Assembly (NCBI GenBank): GCA_028277485.1
Contig: JANQGE010000060.1
Coordinates: 1 to 38,490, forward strand
DNA: 38,490 nucleotides
Direction: 5' to 3'
Origin: Chlorobium sp.
GTDB taxonomy: Bacteria > Bacteroidota > Chlorobiia > Chlorobiales > Chlorobiaceae
Part shown: positions 1-9,169 of the stretch, in pieces
How positions within the stretch are numbered: the first letter of the stretch is position 1
Layout: the number at the start of each line of letters is the position of its first letter
Position numbers and translations under genes: made by a program
The notes under the pieces: generated by a model
Told to the model about the DNA's origin: nothing
What the model saw: only the letters and a program-made list of their open reading frames with translations
Database searches by the model: none

Positions 1-90
1 TAGGTGTTAGGTGTTAGGTGTTAGGTGTTAGGTGTTAGGTGTTAGGTGTTAGGTGTTAGGTGTTAGGTGTTAGGTGTTAGGTGTTAGGTG
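1..90. repeat. Tandem heptamer tract, unit TAGGTGT
   Basis: About 12.9 perfect copies of a 7-bp unit, cut by the left window edge. The same unit reappears once or twice after ptsI (about 4000) and after thiL (about 10250), each time followed by a similar 'agaagataaataatcgg' stretch, so it belongs to a shared spacer module. Confidence 0.97.
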
Positions 91-434
<344 letters not shown>

Positions 435-2012
435 ATGACACAAGCAAGAGCCGGAACAGCCAAACCCCAGGTTGACCTGGGCAAGGATATAGATTTTTCC
501 CAGGAAGGCCGGGTTCCCCCCTACTCGACTGAAATCGAACAGGAAGTCCTGGCCTGTATCCTGCTTGAAGGAGAACCGATCGAGCAGGTCATACAGATTT
601 TCGGGGAAAGCGGGGAAAAGGTGTTTTACGAGCAGCGGCACCGGCTTGTCTACAAGGCGATGCTGGGACTCTACCAGAAACGGCTGGCCATAGATCTTAT
701 TACGGTAAGCGAGGAGCTGTCCCGCATGAACGAGCTGGCAAATGTCGGCGGCAGGCAATACCTCGCCGAGCTTACCAACAAGGTTGTCAGTTCGGCAAAC
801 ATCGAATATTATGCCAAGCTTGCAAAGGAAAACTACCTCTACCGGAGGCTTATTTCCATCTCGGCGCAGATATCGAGCACGGCGTACAATTCAACAATAG
901 ATGTGTTTGATCTCGTTGAGCTGGCATCGCAGCAGTTTTTCAGCATATCCCAGGCTGGCATCAAGAAAAAGGCCTCGAACATCAAGGAACTGCTGAAAAG
1001 TGCCACCAGGATGCTCGAATCCCTGAGCGCGTCGGAGATGTCGGTTACCGGCGTTTCTTCGGGTTATTCGGAACTTGATGAACTCACCGCCGGTTTTCAG
1101 CTTTCCGATCTCATTATCATCGCCGCAAGGCCGTCTGCCGGTAAAACCGCCTTCGCCCTCGCTCTTGCCAGAAATGCCGCTGTGGATTTCGATACCCCCG
1201 TGCTGTTTTTCAGCCTCGAGATGGCTGAAATTCAGCTTGCCATAAGGCTTATGTGCGCCGAAGCATATGTGGAATCCCAGATCGTCAGAACAGGAAGAAT
1301 TACCCCTGAAATGATGGGCAAGATCATCAACAGCATGGACGCTCTTGCTGAATCGAAATTGTTTATCGACGACACGCCCGGCATCTCGATCATGGAATTG
1401 ATGGCTAAAGCCCGGAGGATGAAACAGGAACACAATATCGGAATGGTAGTGGTTGACTACCTGCAGTTGGTTACTCCCGTCCGGGACGGCAAATCGAACC
1501 GCGAGCAAGAAATCGCCCAGATTTCACGTTCGCTTAAAGCTCTTGCCAAAGAACTCAACATTCCTGTCATCTCTCTTGCCCAGTTGAACCGTTCTGTAGA
1601 ACAGCGTTCGGGTGAAAGAAAACCCCAGCTCAGCGATTTGCGGGAATCCGGGTCGATCGAGCAGGATGCCGATGTCGTCATGTTCCTTTCACGACCGGAA
1701 ATGTACGGCATCAAAAATTTTGATGACGGCACGTCAACCAAGGACATTGTTGAAGTTATTATCGGCAAGCAAAGAAACGGTCCTGTTGGGATGATAAGGA
1801 TGCGTTTCCTGAAAAATTACGGGCGCTTTCTTTCCACAACCAACGTCTACAGCATCGAAAACTATGGGGAACCGGACAGTAATGGTTCAGACAACGCTTC
1901 CCAACTGCCTCCGCCACAGATCAACCCTCCTTTGCCGGAACCACCCCCGCCGACCGGAACGGGAAGGCAACCGCCGGACTCGTTTATTGCACCCGATGAC
2001 GCACCGTTCTGA
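435..2012 (+). CDS. dnaB: Replicative DNA helicase DnaB
   Basis: Ring-shaped helicase that unwinds DNA at the replication fork. The 525-residue protein has the N-terminal DnaB domain (about residues 27-130), a linker, and a RecA-type C-terminal domain with Walker A ARPSAGKT (231-238), FFSLEMA (258-264), Walker B VVVDYLQL (338-345), the QLNRSVEQR segment (383-391) and the KQR arginine-finger region (445-447). No intein interrupts it. ATG 435 is preceded by a purine-rich site (AAAGGAAAG). After about residue 480 comes a proline-rich tail ending IAPDDAPF, which resembles the acidic C-terminal tip of SSB. The TGA stop is part of the following GTCAAAA-type heptamer tract. The gene is complete and the identification is secure. 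Confidence 0.97.
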   Translation: MTQARAGTAKPQVDLGKDIDFSQEGRVPPYSTEIEQEVLACILLEGEPIEQVIQIFGESGEKVFYEQRHRLVYKAMLGLYQKRLAIDLITVSEELSRMNELANVGGRQYLAELTNKVVSSANIEYYAKLAKENYLYRRLISISAQISSTAYNSTIDVFDLVELASQQFFSISQAGIKKKASNIKELLKSATRMLESLSASEMSVTGVSSGYSELDELTAGFQLSDLIIIAARPSAGKTAFALALARNAAVDFDTPVLFFSLEMAEIQLAIRLMCAEAYVESQIVRTGRITPEMMGKIINSMDALAESKLFIDDTPGISIMELMAKARRMKQEHNIGMVVVDYLQLVTPVRDGKSNREQEIAQISRSLKALAKELNIPVISLAQLNRSVEQRSGERKPQLSDLRESGSIEQDADVVMFLSRPEMYGIKNFDDGTSTKDIVEVIIGKQRNGPVGMIRMRFLKNYGRFLSTTNVYSIENYGEPDSNGSDNASQLPPPQINPPLPEPPPPTGTGRQPPDSFIAPDDAPF

Positions 2013-2215
2013 CAAGTCAAAATTCAAAAGGAAAAAGTCAAAAAGGGGGAAATCAGTAGGCAGTCAGCAGTAGGCAGTGGGCAAGGGGGGAGAAAAGATA
2101 AAGATCGATTACCGAATCCCCTTTACCGATTTCTGATCCCGATATCGACGCCGAACCTGAAAAAATCAAAAACAAGCAACTTAACGTTTTAACAATCCTC
2201 GAGATCTTAATTTCT
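2013..2215. repeat. Heptamer mosaic spacer dnaB-ptsI
   Basis: Contains GTCAAAA/TTCAAAA units, GGCAGTA/GTCAGCA units, then 'gaaaagataaagatcgattaccgaatccc', as in other spacers. No gene or clear terminator is seen. Confidence 0.8.
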
Positions 2216-4000
2216 ATGAGTGATCAACAAACAACCTCTGACAATCATCCGGCAGAGCAGGTATTCCGCGGTATCGGTGCTTCCAAAGGCATTGCTATCG
2301 GAGCGGCATACCTGTTTGTTAAAGACACGATTGAAAAATCCACCGAGAAACTGGCACCGGGCCAGACCAAACATGAAATCGACAAGTTTCTCTGCGCGCT
2401 TCAGCGGTCAGAAAAAGAACTGAAAAAAATCGAGCGAGTCACGACCCAGAAGCTCGGTCAGGCCTATTCAGAACTTTTTCAGGCACAGATCATGCTGCTG
2501 CACGACCAGGTACTTATCGACAGCGTCACCCACCGCATCCGCGACGAACTGAAACCTGCCCAGCAAGCAATTGAAGAGGAGTTTGACAATTACCTTGAAC
2601 ATTTTAATACATCTTCCGAACTGTTGTTTCAGGAAAGAGCGCAGGATCTGGTCGACATAAAAAACCGGATTATCAGGAGCCTGCATAACCAGAAAGGACA
2701 GTCGAAGATACCGGAAGGCATGATTATCGTCTCAACCTGCCTTTCTCCCGCCGATATCATTCTGTTCAGCAGGACCAGCGTAAAGGGGTTTGTTACCGAA
2801 ACCGGTGGTATCACTTCCCATATTTCCCTTATCTGCAAATCACTGAATATCCCGATTATCGTCGGCCTGAGCAATTTCACCCCAAAGATAGCCACGGGGG
2901 ACCCCCTGATTATTGACGGCGGCAGCGGTACGGCGATCATTCATCCCTCCGAAAAAACGTTCATGCAGTTTCGGGACAAAATTGCTGAAGAATCAAGAAT
3001 GGAAGCGGCGGCGTGCAAGCTCGCCAGTACCCCCGCGGTGACAAAATGTGGTATACGGCTGCATTTTTATTCCAATATCGATGTCAAGGAGGAAATCCCC
3101 TCCATACGCGCTGCCGGAGCTGAAGGGGTTGGGCTGTTCAGAAGTGAAAACCTCTTTATCGACAGCACCAAACCACCAAAAGAAACCGAACAGACAGAAT
3201 ATTACAGGGAAATGGCAAAAGCACTGAACCCTGATCCGCTGGTTATACGGCTTTTCGACATAGGAGGGGACAAACTGATCTACTCTCCGATCAGCGAACC
3301 CAATCCAAACCTTGGATGGCGGGGCATACGAATCCTGATAGACGTTCCCGAAATTCTCGACAGCCAGTTAATTGCTTTACTCAAGGCTAACAGATGGGGA
3401 AACATACAGATTCTCCTGCCCATGATCTCATCGCTCGATGAAATCATCTCCATACGCAACTCGCTTGAAAAACACATAGCCGCCCTCGACAAACCCGGTG
3501 TCCGCATCGAAAAACCCGAACTCGGAGCAATGATCGAAATACCGGCTGCAGTCGAGATTATCGATGAAATCACAACGGCGGTTGATTTTATCAGCATAGG
3601 GACCAATGACCTGACACAGTATACGCTCGCAGTCGACCGTAACAATGAAATCGTTCAGGATCTTTTCGATAAATTTCATCCGGCCATAATCCGGCAAATC
3701 CACAAAATCATAAGCACGGCCTGCGCAAACAATTGCCGGGTTTCCCTCTGCGGTGATATGGGTTCAGATCCGCTGGCACTGCCGTTTCTGGTGGGATGCG
3801 GCCTGAAGGTGTTCAGCGTTGTCAGCGCCGATATTCCCCAGTTGAAATCACTGGCCCGCTGCTTTACCGTCGAGGAAACCAGAGAACTGGTGAAGGAGTG
3901 TCTCAGCCAACCGACGGCCTCAAAAATAAAGGCCCGCCTGAAAAAATTCCAGGCAGACCATTTTCCTGAACCCCTCTCGTCATATAGCAGTGACAAGTAG
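2216..4000 (+). CDS. ptsI: PTS enzyme I (phosphoenolpyruvate-protein phosphotransferase)
   Basis: Autophosphorylates from PEP and passes the phosphate to HPr in the cytoplasm. The 594-residue length is normal. The phosphohistidine domain carries TETGGITSHISL with the active His at 202. The PEP-binding barrel shows GLFRSENLF (306-314), RLFDIGGDK (345-353), SIGTNDLTQYTLAVDR (460-475) and the catalytic-Cys region SLCGDMGSDP (C512). No HPr or sugar permease gene adjoins, which fits a regulatory phosphorelay rather than sugar uptake (inference). No clear Shine-Dalgarno precedes ATG 2216. The last residues SSDK and the TAG stop are read from an agtgacaagtag repeat unit. Confidence 0.95.
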   Translation: MSDQQTTSDNHPAEQVFRGIGASKGIAIGAAYLFVKDTIEKSTEKLAPGQTKHEIDKFLCALQRSEKELKKIERVTTQKLGQAYSELFQAQIMLLHDQVLIDSVTHRIRDELKPAQQAIEEEFDNYLEHFNTSSELLFQERAQDLVDIKNRIIRSLHNQKGQSKIPEGMIIVSTCLSPADIILFSRTSVKGFVTETGGITSHISLICKSLNIPIIVGLSNFTPKIATGDPLIIDGGSGTAIIHPSEKTFMQFRDKIAEESRMEAAACKLASTPAVTKCGIRLHFYSNIDVKEEIPSIRAAGAEGVGLFRSENLFIDSTKPPKETEQTEYYREMAKALNPDPLVIRLFDIGGDKLIYSPISEPNPNLGWRGIRILIDVPEILDSQLIALLKANRWGNIQILLPMISSLDEIISIRNSLEKHIAALDKPGVRIEKPELGAMIEIPAAVEIIDEITTAVDFISIGTNDLTQYTLAVDRNNEIVQDLFDKFHPAIIRQIHKIISTACANNCRVSLCGDMGSDPLALPFLVGCGLKVFSVVSADIPQLKSLARCFTVEETRELVKECLSQPTASKIKARLKKFQADHFPEPLSSYSSDK

Positions 4001-4198
4001 GTGTTAGGTAGAAGATAAAATAATCGGAGATCGGAGTCGGGTTTCGGGGTCGAAATGGGCGTTTTGCGGAATGTTTCGATACCGATTCCGACCCCGATTC
4101 CCGAAAGAGAGAAAATCGGGATTCGGTAATCGATCTTTATCTTTTCTCCCCCTTTGTCACTCGTTACTTGTCACTATTCTTTTGCCTACTGGCCCCTC
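4001..4198. repeat. Heptamer mosaic spacer ptsI-ppiD (convergent)
   Basis: Begins with GTGTTAGG from the window-start module, then 'gtttcgataccgattccgaccccgattcccgaaagagagaaaatcggg', then TTGTCACT/CGTTACT heptamers. No gene is seen between these two convergent genes. Confidence 0.8.
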
Positions 4199-6307
4199 TC
4201 ACCAAAATCCCCGCATGTCCTCAATTGCTGCGTTGCGGCGTTCAGCGGCAAAATAGTCTTGTAAAAACTTCTCCGCCTTTACCCGTTCAACCATTGAATG
4301 CAGCCTTGCTTTCTCCCACTCCAGATCAGGATTATCCGGATAGGTCTTGTCACGCAGGACGATCAATGCCCTCCCGTTTTGAACCGGAACAGGTTTTGAC
4401 ACCGTCCCGGGGTCCATGCCGACAATTGCTTCGATCAACCGGATGTCACTCCCGTAACCGGGAATGGACCCGTCTCTGAAACGGATATTCTCCGCACTTA
4501 TCACCTGAACATTTCCGATTGCTGATGCAACTGCTTCAAGGTCGCCTTCTTTCTGTTTCAACAGAGCCGACAGCCTTGCATCAAGCGCCCTGCCTTTTTT
4601 CCTTGTTAACAGCTCTGACCGGATGGCGTCCTGAAGTTCGGGATCGAGTTCCCTGTATCCCGAATCATTTTTTCCGGCAACCTGCATGACAAGAAATCCG
4701 GAATCGGTCCGAATAACATCGGAAATGGAACCACCTGCAGATGTGAAGGCGAATTTCATTATGAGGCTATTATATCCTATTTCCGGGATTATACCTGTTT
4801 TTGTGAACTGTCCGGTTGTCTGTTTCTCCCCGCCTGATACCTCATATGCCCTGTCAAACCCTTTCTCTTCAGCCTCAATCTGGAATTCCGCGGCCTTACG
4901 GCGTGCGCTTTCAAACGTGGCATCCGAAGGCCTTATATCTCTCACGATTTCAGAACAGACAATTGCTTTGCTCTCTTTGCCGGTAACCTTGATAATATGC
5001 AGCCCATACTGCGTTTCAACAGGCCCGACAAGCGCTCCCTTGCCTGCACTGAAAACAGCCTGATCAAATTCCGGAACCATGACATCTCTGCCGAACCAGC
5101 CAAGGTCGCCGCCATTGACAGCAGTTCCCTGATCTTTCGAATACTTTCGGGCAAGATCAGCGAACCGTTCTCCGGAGCGGATTTCCTGCATGATCCCGCC
5201 GGCAAGCTCTCGTGCCTGCTGTTCACCTGCGGCATTTTCCGGTGTGAAAGGAATCAGAATATGCGAAGCCCTCGCAACAGGATTACCGGACAAAACTTCT
5301 TTCACCTTTATCAGACGGTAGGTATTCCGATCCGCCACGGGCCCTATAACCGCCCCGGGTTTCAGGTTGCCTTTGCCGAAGACATAATCGCCCGCCTCGA
5401 CGGTAAAATCCGCCCGGGTGTACTGCTTGTCGAACGTATCGGAGCGGTCGCTCTGAAGGCTTACAAACGAGCTGTCGTCAGCACTGCCTGCAAAATCTTC
5501 CGCAAGTGATCCGAGTTCCTTTCTGACCGTCAGGCTGTCACGGCTTGTCGGAACAGCCGGAAATACAACATAATCCAGCGACCTGGTCGGGTCCTGGCGG
5601 AAAAATTCCTTGTTCTCGTCGTAGTATGCTTTCACCTCCTCGTCGAGAACCGTAAAGAGACTGTCGCTGCCTCCGGCGCCGTAGGGCACCACAAGAAAAG
5701 AGGCGGAAAACACCGCAAACTCCTTTTCGGCAAGAGCGTCAAGTTCAGCGTCGGAAACCTTTACCATCGTTTGCAGGGTTTTTCGCAGCTTCTCAACCAT
5801 AAGTTCCCTGCGTATGATGTCCTCTATTCTGATCCAGACATCCCGGTTCTCCGGGGCCGCTCTCGCCTCTTCAAGCTTCGCGCGGTCAATAGTGCCGGTT
5901 TCCGGGTCGAAAAAATTCTGGCGAATAACCATTGGCGGATTGTCGCTTTCAACTGCCGCAACTATCTGCTCATCAGCAACCTGAATATTGTATTTCTCAA
6001 ACTGCTCTTCAAGTATGACCTGATCGACAACAATATCCCAGGCTCTTTGGCGAAGATCTCTTTCCAGGGCATCGGTCAACTCAGCCTGAAGAGCCTGATC
6101 CCTGAAACTGCTGACAAGCCTGTCATAGACCTGCTCATACTGCCTGTACTCAATCGGTTTTCCGTTAACTTTTCCGGCAAGAGCTCCGCCGCCGGAAAAA
6201 CCACTGAAATTCATTCCCCACTCAAATACAATCAAGGCAAGAAACGCGGCCAGCAGCGCGTAGAGAACCACACGCATCCGCTCCCGCAATCTGGATATTA
6301 CTCCCAT
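4199..6307 (-). CDS. Membrane-anchored peptidyl-prolyl isomerase, PpiD/SurA type
   Basis: A 702-residue envelope foldase. A short basic N-terminus (MGVISRLRERMR) precedes one membrane segment (about 13-33), so the bulk should face the periplasm. A SurA-N-like helical region follows (about 40-200), then a parvulin rotamase domain (about 345-445) with ASHILIPF, FADLARKYSKD, GGDLGWFGRDVMVPEFDQAVFS (400-420) and YGLHIIKV (434-441). A C-terminal region continues to 702. This single-TM, one-parvulin layout matches PpiD of Gram-negative bacteria. The start ATG is only 16 bases from an inverted-repeat element at 6324-6466, so that element probably displaced or now contains the promoter. No strong ribosome site is seen. 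Confidence 0.9.
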   Translation of the reverse strand: MGVISRLRERMRVVLYALLAAFLALIVFEWGMNFSGFSGGGALAGKVNGKPIEYRQYEQVYDRLVSSFRDQALQAELTDALERDLRQRAWDIVVDQVILEEQFEKYNIQVADEQIVAAVESDNPPMVIRQNFFDPETGTIDRAKLEEARAAPENRDVWIRIEDIIRRELMVEKLRKTLQTMVKVSDAELDALAEKEFAVFSASFLVVPYGAGGSDSLFTVLDEEVKAYYDENKEFFRQDPTRSLDYVVFPAVPTSRDSLTVRKELGSLAEDFAGSADDSSFVSLQSDRSDTFDKQYTRADFTVEAGDYVFGKGNLKPGAVIGPVADRNTYRLIKVKEVLSGNPVARASHILIPFTPENAAGEQQARELAGGIMQEIRSGERFADLARKYSKDQGTAVNGGDLGWFGRDVMVPEFDQAVFSAGKGALVGPVETQYGLHIIKVTGKESKAIVCSEIVRDIRPSDATFESARRKAAEFQIEAEEKGFDRAYEVSGGEKQTTGQFTKTGIIPEIGYNSLIMKFAFTSAGGSISDVIRTDSGFLVMQVAGKNDSGYRELDPELQDAIRSELLTRKKGRALDARLSALLKQKEGDLEAVASAIGNVQVISAENIRFRDGSIPGYGSDIRLIEAIVGMDPGTVSKPVPVQNGRALIVLRDKTYPDNPDLEWEKARLHSMVERVKAEKFLQDYFAAERRNAAIEDMRGFW

Positions 6308-6323
6308 GTCACAACAATTTTTT

Positions 6324-6466
6324 GGGCACTTCTATTAATTTGTTCCACGCCCAGATTACTTCGTTGGGCGGTGCTCGAAATCCTCATGTACTCTTATGTA
6401 CACTCCGGTTTCTGCGCTCCGTCCGCCTTGTACTCAAGGCGTTCACGACAATTAATAGAGGTGCCC
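6324..6466 (+). repeat. MITE-like inverted-repeat element, copy 1
   Basis: 143 bp bounded by GGGCACTTCTATTAATT and AATTAATAGAGGTGCCC. The interior (TTCGTTGGGCGGTGCTCGAA, ATGTACTCTTATGTACACTC) matches copies at 12252, 22484, 32441 and 38395. This copy is called forward. It lies just upstream of the ppiD-like start. Confidence 0.9.
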
Positions 6467-6719
6467 CTATTTTTAGTTAGTTATACAAATCTATCTCTTT
6501 CCGTTTAGCCCCGATCTCCGAAAGAGAGAAAATCGGGGTTCGCCGTCGGCCCCGTGTAATAAGAAAGGATATTACACAGGGGTGAAATATCCGGTTTGAT
6601 TTCACGGGGGGTATCGGTAATCGATTTTTCTTTTTCCCCTTGTCACTCGTCACTCGTTACTTGTCACTATTCTTTTGCCAACTGCCTACTGCTGACTGCC
6701 TACTGGTTCCCCCTCGTCA
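6467..6719. repeat. Spacer with GTGAAAT stem-loop and heptamers
   Basis: Holds the 'ccgatctccgaaagagagaaaatcggggttcgccgtcgg' block, a stem-loop GTGAAAT-(10 nt)-ATTTCAC at about 6582-6605 preceded by GTGTAATA...TATTACAC, and TTGTCACT/CGTCACT and CTGCCTA heptamers. No gene is seen. Confidence 0.8.
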
Positions 6720-7382
6720 CTATCCATCCATCCACCCTTCCCTGCCAATCAGAGGCACAAACGCAAATGAATGAAATGCCTCTTGCTGCAGCGTATTCCC
6801 GTTACGGGTGATAACGGTCATCTGTTGTCCTGTACTGCCTCCTATAGGAATGATCATCACCCCGTTGTCTGCAAGCTGTTCCAGAAGCGTAGGCGGGGGG
6901 TCAGGGGCCCCGGCTGTAACGATGATACCGTTAAAAGGAGCCTCATCTTTCCACCCGAGCGTTCCGTCACCGAGATGCTGGTGTATTTTCAGACCAAGTG
7001 CCTTGAAAACCCCCAGGGATCGCCTGAAGAGTTCCGGTATCCGCTCGACAGTATATACAGAATACCCCATAAAATCGAGAATGGCCGCCTGATAGCCCGA
7101 CCCTGTCCCAATCTCGAGAACCGTACCAGAAGGGCAACGCTCAACCAGCATGGAGGTCATATATGCTACCGTATAAGGCTGCGATATGGTTTGTCCGCAT
7201 CCTATAGGAAAAGCGCAATCGTCATATGCATGCTCTCTGTTTTCAGGATCGAAAAAAAGATGCCGCTCGACCGACAGGAACGCCTCAAGTACCCTTGTAT
7301 TCGTTATCCCATAGCGCTTCAACTGTTCTACCATCTCGTAACGGCGATCTCTATAGATGCGGCCGTAATCCTGTCCAGCCAT
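6720..7382 (-). CDS. pcm: Protein-L-isoaspartate O-methyltransferase
   Basis: Repairs isoaspartyl residues in aged proteins using S-adenosylmethionine. At 220 residues the length is typical. It shows the family signature GQTISQPYTVAYM (63-75), SAM-binding motif I VLEIGTGSGYQAA (88-100), the acidic post-I region VERI, and GIIVTAGAP followed by a proline run. ATG 7382 lies 90 bp from the divergent DUF123 gene, so promoters for both should lie in that gap. The stop falls at the edge of a heptamer spacer. Confidence 0.95.
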   Translation of the reverse strand: MAGQDYGRIYRDRRYEMVEQLKRYGITNTRVLEAFLSVERHLFFDPENREHAYDDCAFPIGCGQTISQPYTVAYMTSMLVERCPSGTVLEIGTGSGYQAAILDFMGYSVYTVERIPELFRRSLGVFKALGLKIHQHLGDGTLGWKDEAPFNGIIVTAGAPDPPPTLLEQLADNGVMIIPIGGSTGQQMTVITRNGNTLQQEAFHSFAFVPLIGREGWMDG

Positions 7383-7472
7383 GTTCTCTTTCCGTATGTT
7401 GCAGAAATCTGGTAACTTATGGGATACCTCAATTTGTTACGCACCCTGTACTAAACACAAACTCACCCGCCT

Positions 7473-8039
7473 ATGCAGGTAACATGTTTCGGGAACAGAT
7501 TCCGTGAGGGAACCTACGTACTTTTCATAACCCTGTCAAAGGAATTGAACCTGGCTTTCGGGAAATTTCTCGGAGGCCGGAAAATTCTCCTTGAGCCCGG
7601 CGGCTACATGTACATCGGCTCGGCCCTTGGCAACCGGTCCTCGGGCACACCCCTGGCCCGCCGCCTCGTTCGCCACGCATCCCGTTCAAACGGCAAACCC
7701 CCGCACGAACTGCGGGATGGTATGATCCGTTTTTTTGTGGAAAATCGTCTTGCCGACCCGGATTTAACGCTTCCTTCAAAAAAAACCCTTCACTGGCATA
7801 TCGATTACCTGCTCGACAGTCAACATGCCGAAATTGTCAAGGTACTTGTTATCCGCTCTCCTGACAGACTGGAAACGGCCCTGTCGAACCTTGCCGCATC
7901 GCTTGATGAAACGTTCATCGTTGCCCGGAAGCTCGGGGCAAGAGACGTGAAGGGCGGCACCCATCTTCTGGGCGTCAGGAACCTTGAATCATGCATCGCC
8001 GCACTGGAGAACAAGATACCCTCTCTGCTCGGGAAGTGA
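7473..8039 (+). CDS. DUF123 / GIY-YIG-like domain protein
   Basis: A 188-residue protein of the DUF123 group, a divergent relative of GIY-YIG nucleases found mostly in archaea and some bacteria. Visible family features are GTYVLFITL, GGYMYIGSALGN (GIY-YIG equivalent), LARRLVRHASRS and KKTLHWHIDYLL, where the HWHIDYLL motif is diagnostic. Biochemical function is not established. ATG 7473 is the only in-frame start before the conserved region; the ribosome site is weak. The TGA stop lies in a GTGACAA unit. Convergent with ftsY. Confidence 0.82.
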   Translation: MQVTCFGNRFREGTYVLFITLSKELNLAFGKFLGGRKILLEPGGYMYIGSALGNRSSGTPLARRLVRHASRSNGKPPHELRDGMIRFFVENRLADPDLTLPSKKTLHWHIDYLLDSQHAEIVKVLVIRSPDRLETALSNLAASLDETFIVARKLGARDVKGGTHLLGVRNLESCIAALENKIPSLLGK

Positions 8040-8135
8040 CAACCCCGATTTCCGATTGCCTCTTATCGGGGTTCGCCGTCGGTATCGGTAATCGGGATTC
8101 GATCTTTTCTTTTCCCCCTTGTCACTCGTCACTGA
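8040..8135. repeat. Heptamer spacer between convergent genes
   Basis: Contains 'ttcgccgtcggtatcggtaatcgggattcgatc' and TTGTCACT/CGTCACT units. It provides the last codons of ftsY on the other strand. Confidence 0.75.
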
Positions 8136-9086
8136 CTACTTGTCACTGCGCAACAGCGCTTCAACAAATTTTCCTCTGTCAAACATCTGGAGATCGTCGA
8201 TTTTTTCCCCGACACCGATATACTTTACCGGCAGTTCAAGTTCTCTGGAAATCGACAGTACAATCCCGCCTTTTGCCGTTCCATCAAGTTTGGTAACGAT
8301 CAAGCCGGTAACGTGCACACACTTGGTAAACTCTCTCGCCTGTGTAACCGCATTCTGGCCGGTTGTGCCGTCAAGTACCAGCAAAACCTCATGGGGAGCT
8401 TCAGGAACTTTCTTCTTGGCAACCCTCATGATTTTACCAAGCTCCTTCATAAGGTGAATCTTACTGTGCAGACGACCCGCCGTATCCACGAGAACAACAT
8501 CGGCATCCCGCGCAACGGCAGAGCTGACGGCATCGAAAACCACGGATGCCGGGTCGGCATTCTGCCCCTGGCTTACCATGGGAACACCTGCCCTGTCAGC
8601 CCATATCCGCAGTTGCTCTACTGCCGCGGCACGAAATGTATCCGCCGCCGCGATGATCACTTCTTTCCCTGCCTTGTTATAGTTGTACGCCAGTTTTGCA
8701 ATGCTGGTTGTCTTGCCGACACCGTTGACTCCTGCAACAAGAATGATATAAGGCTTGGCAGGAAGCTCGGCTTCAAAATCCACGGGATGCGATGCACAGG
8801 TATCCAGCAGCATCTGTTCCATCACCTGCATCAGCATCCTGTTCAGCTCATCTTCTGAACGGTAGGTTTCCTTTTCCGCCCTTTCGGTAATCCGGTCAAC
8901 TATGCTCAGTGTTGTCTCAACCCCTACGTCAGCCGCAATGAGAATGTTCTCGAGCTCTTCAAGAAACTCTTCGTCAATCTCAGTCCTTCCCTGACTGATT
9001 TTGGATATGTTTTCACGAATGGATTCACGGGTTTTTGTCAATCCTTCCTTGAGCCGCGATAGCTTTAACTTGTCAAAAAAGCCCAT
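8136..9086 (-). CDS. ftsY: Signal recognition particle receptor FtsY
   Basis: Membrane-associated GTPase that docks SRP-ribosome complexes for co-translational membrane insertion. The 316-residue protein has an N-terminal helical (N) domain and NG GTPase motifs: GVNGVGKTT (119-127), DTFRAAAVEQL (149-159), DTAGRLH (201-207), TKLDGTAKGG (265-274) and GVGEKIDDLQMF (291-302). It lacks the long acidic A domain of enterobacterial FtsY. It is divergent from thiL with about 83 bp between them. The C-terminal SDK and TAG stop come from an agtgacaagtag repeat unit, identical to the end of ptsI. Confidence 0.96.
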   Translation of the reverse strand: MGFFDKLKLSRLKEGLTKTRESIRENISKISQGRTEIDEEFLEELENILIAADVGVETTLSIVDRITERAEKETYRSEDELNRMLMQVMEQMLLDTCASHPVDFEAELPAKPYIILVAGVNGVGKTTSIAKLAYNYNKAGKEVIIAAADTFRAAAVEQLRIWADRAGVPMVSQGQNADPASVVFDAVSSAVARDADVVLVDTAGRLHSKIHLMKELGKIMRVAKKKVPEAPHEVLLVLDGTTGQNAVTQAREFTKCVHVTGLIVTKLDGTAKGGIVLSISRELELPVKYIGVGEKIDDLQMFDRGKFVEALLRSDK

Positions 9087-9169
9087 ATGAAAAACAAATT
9101 ATATATGTTACATACTATAATCTCTGCACCACGGGAGGACTTTCCACCAGGAACTTGAATTTAAAGAAA

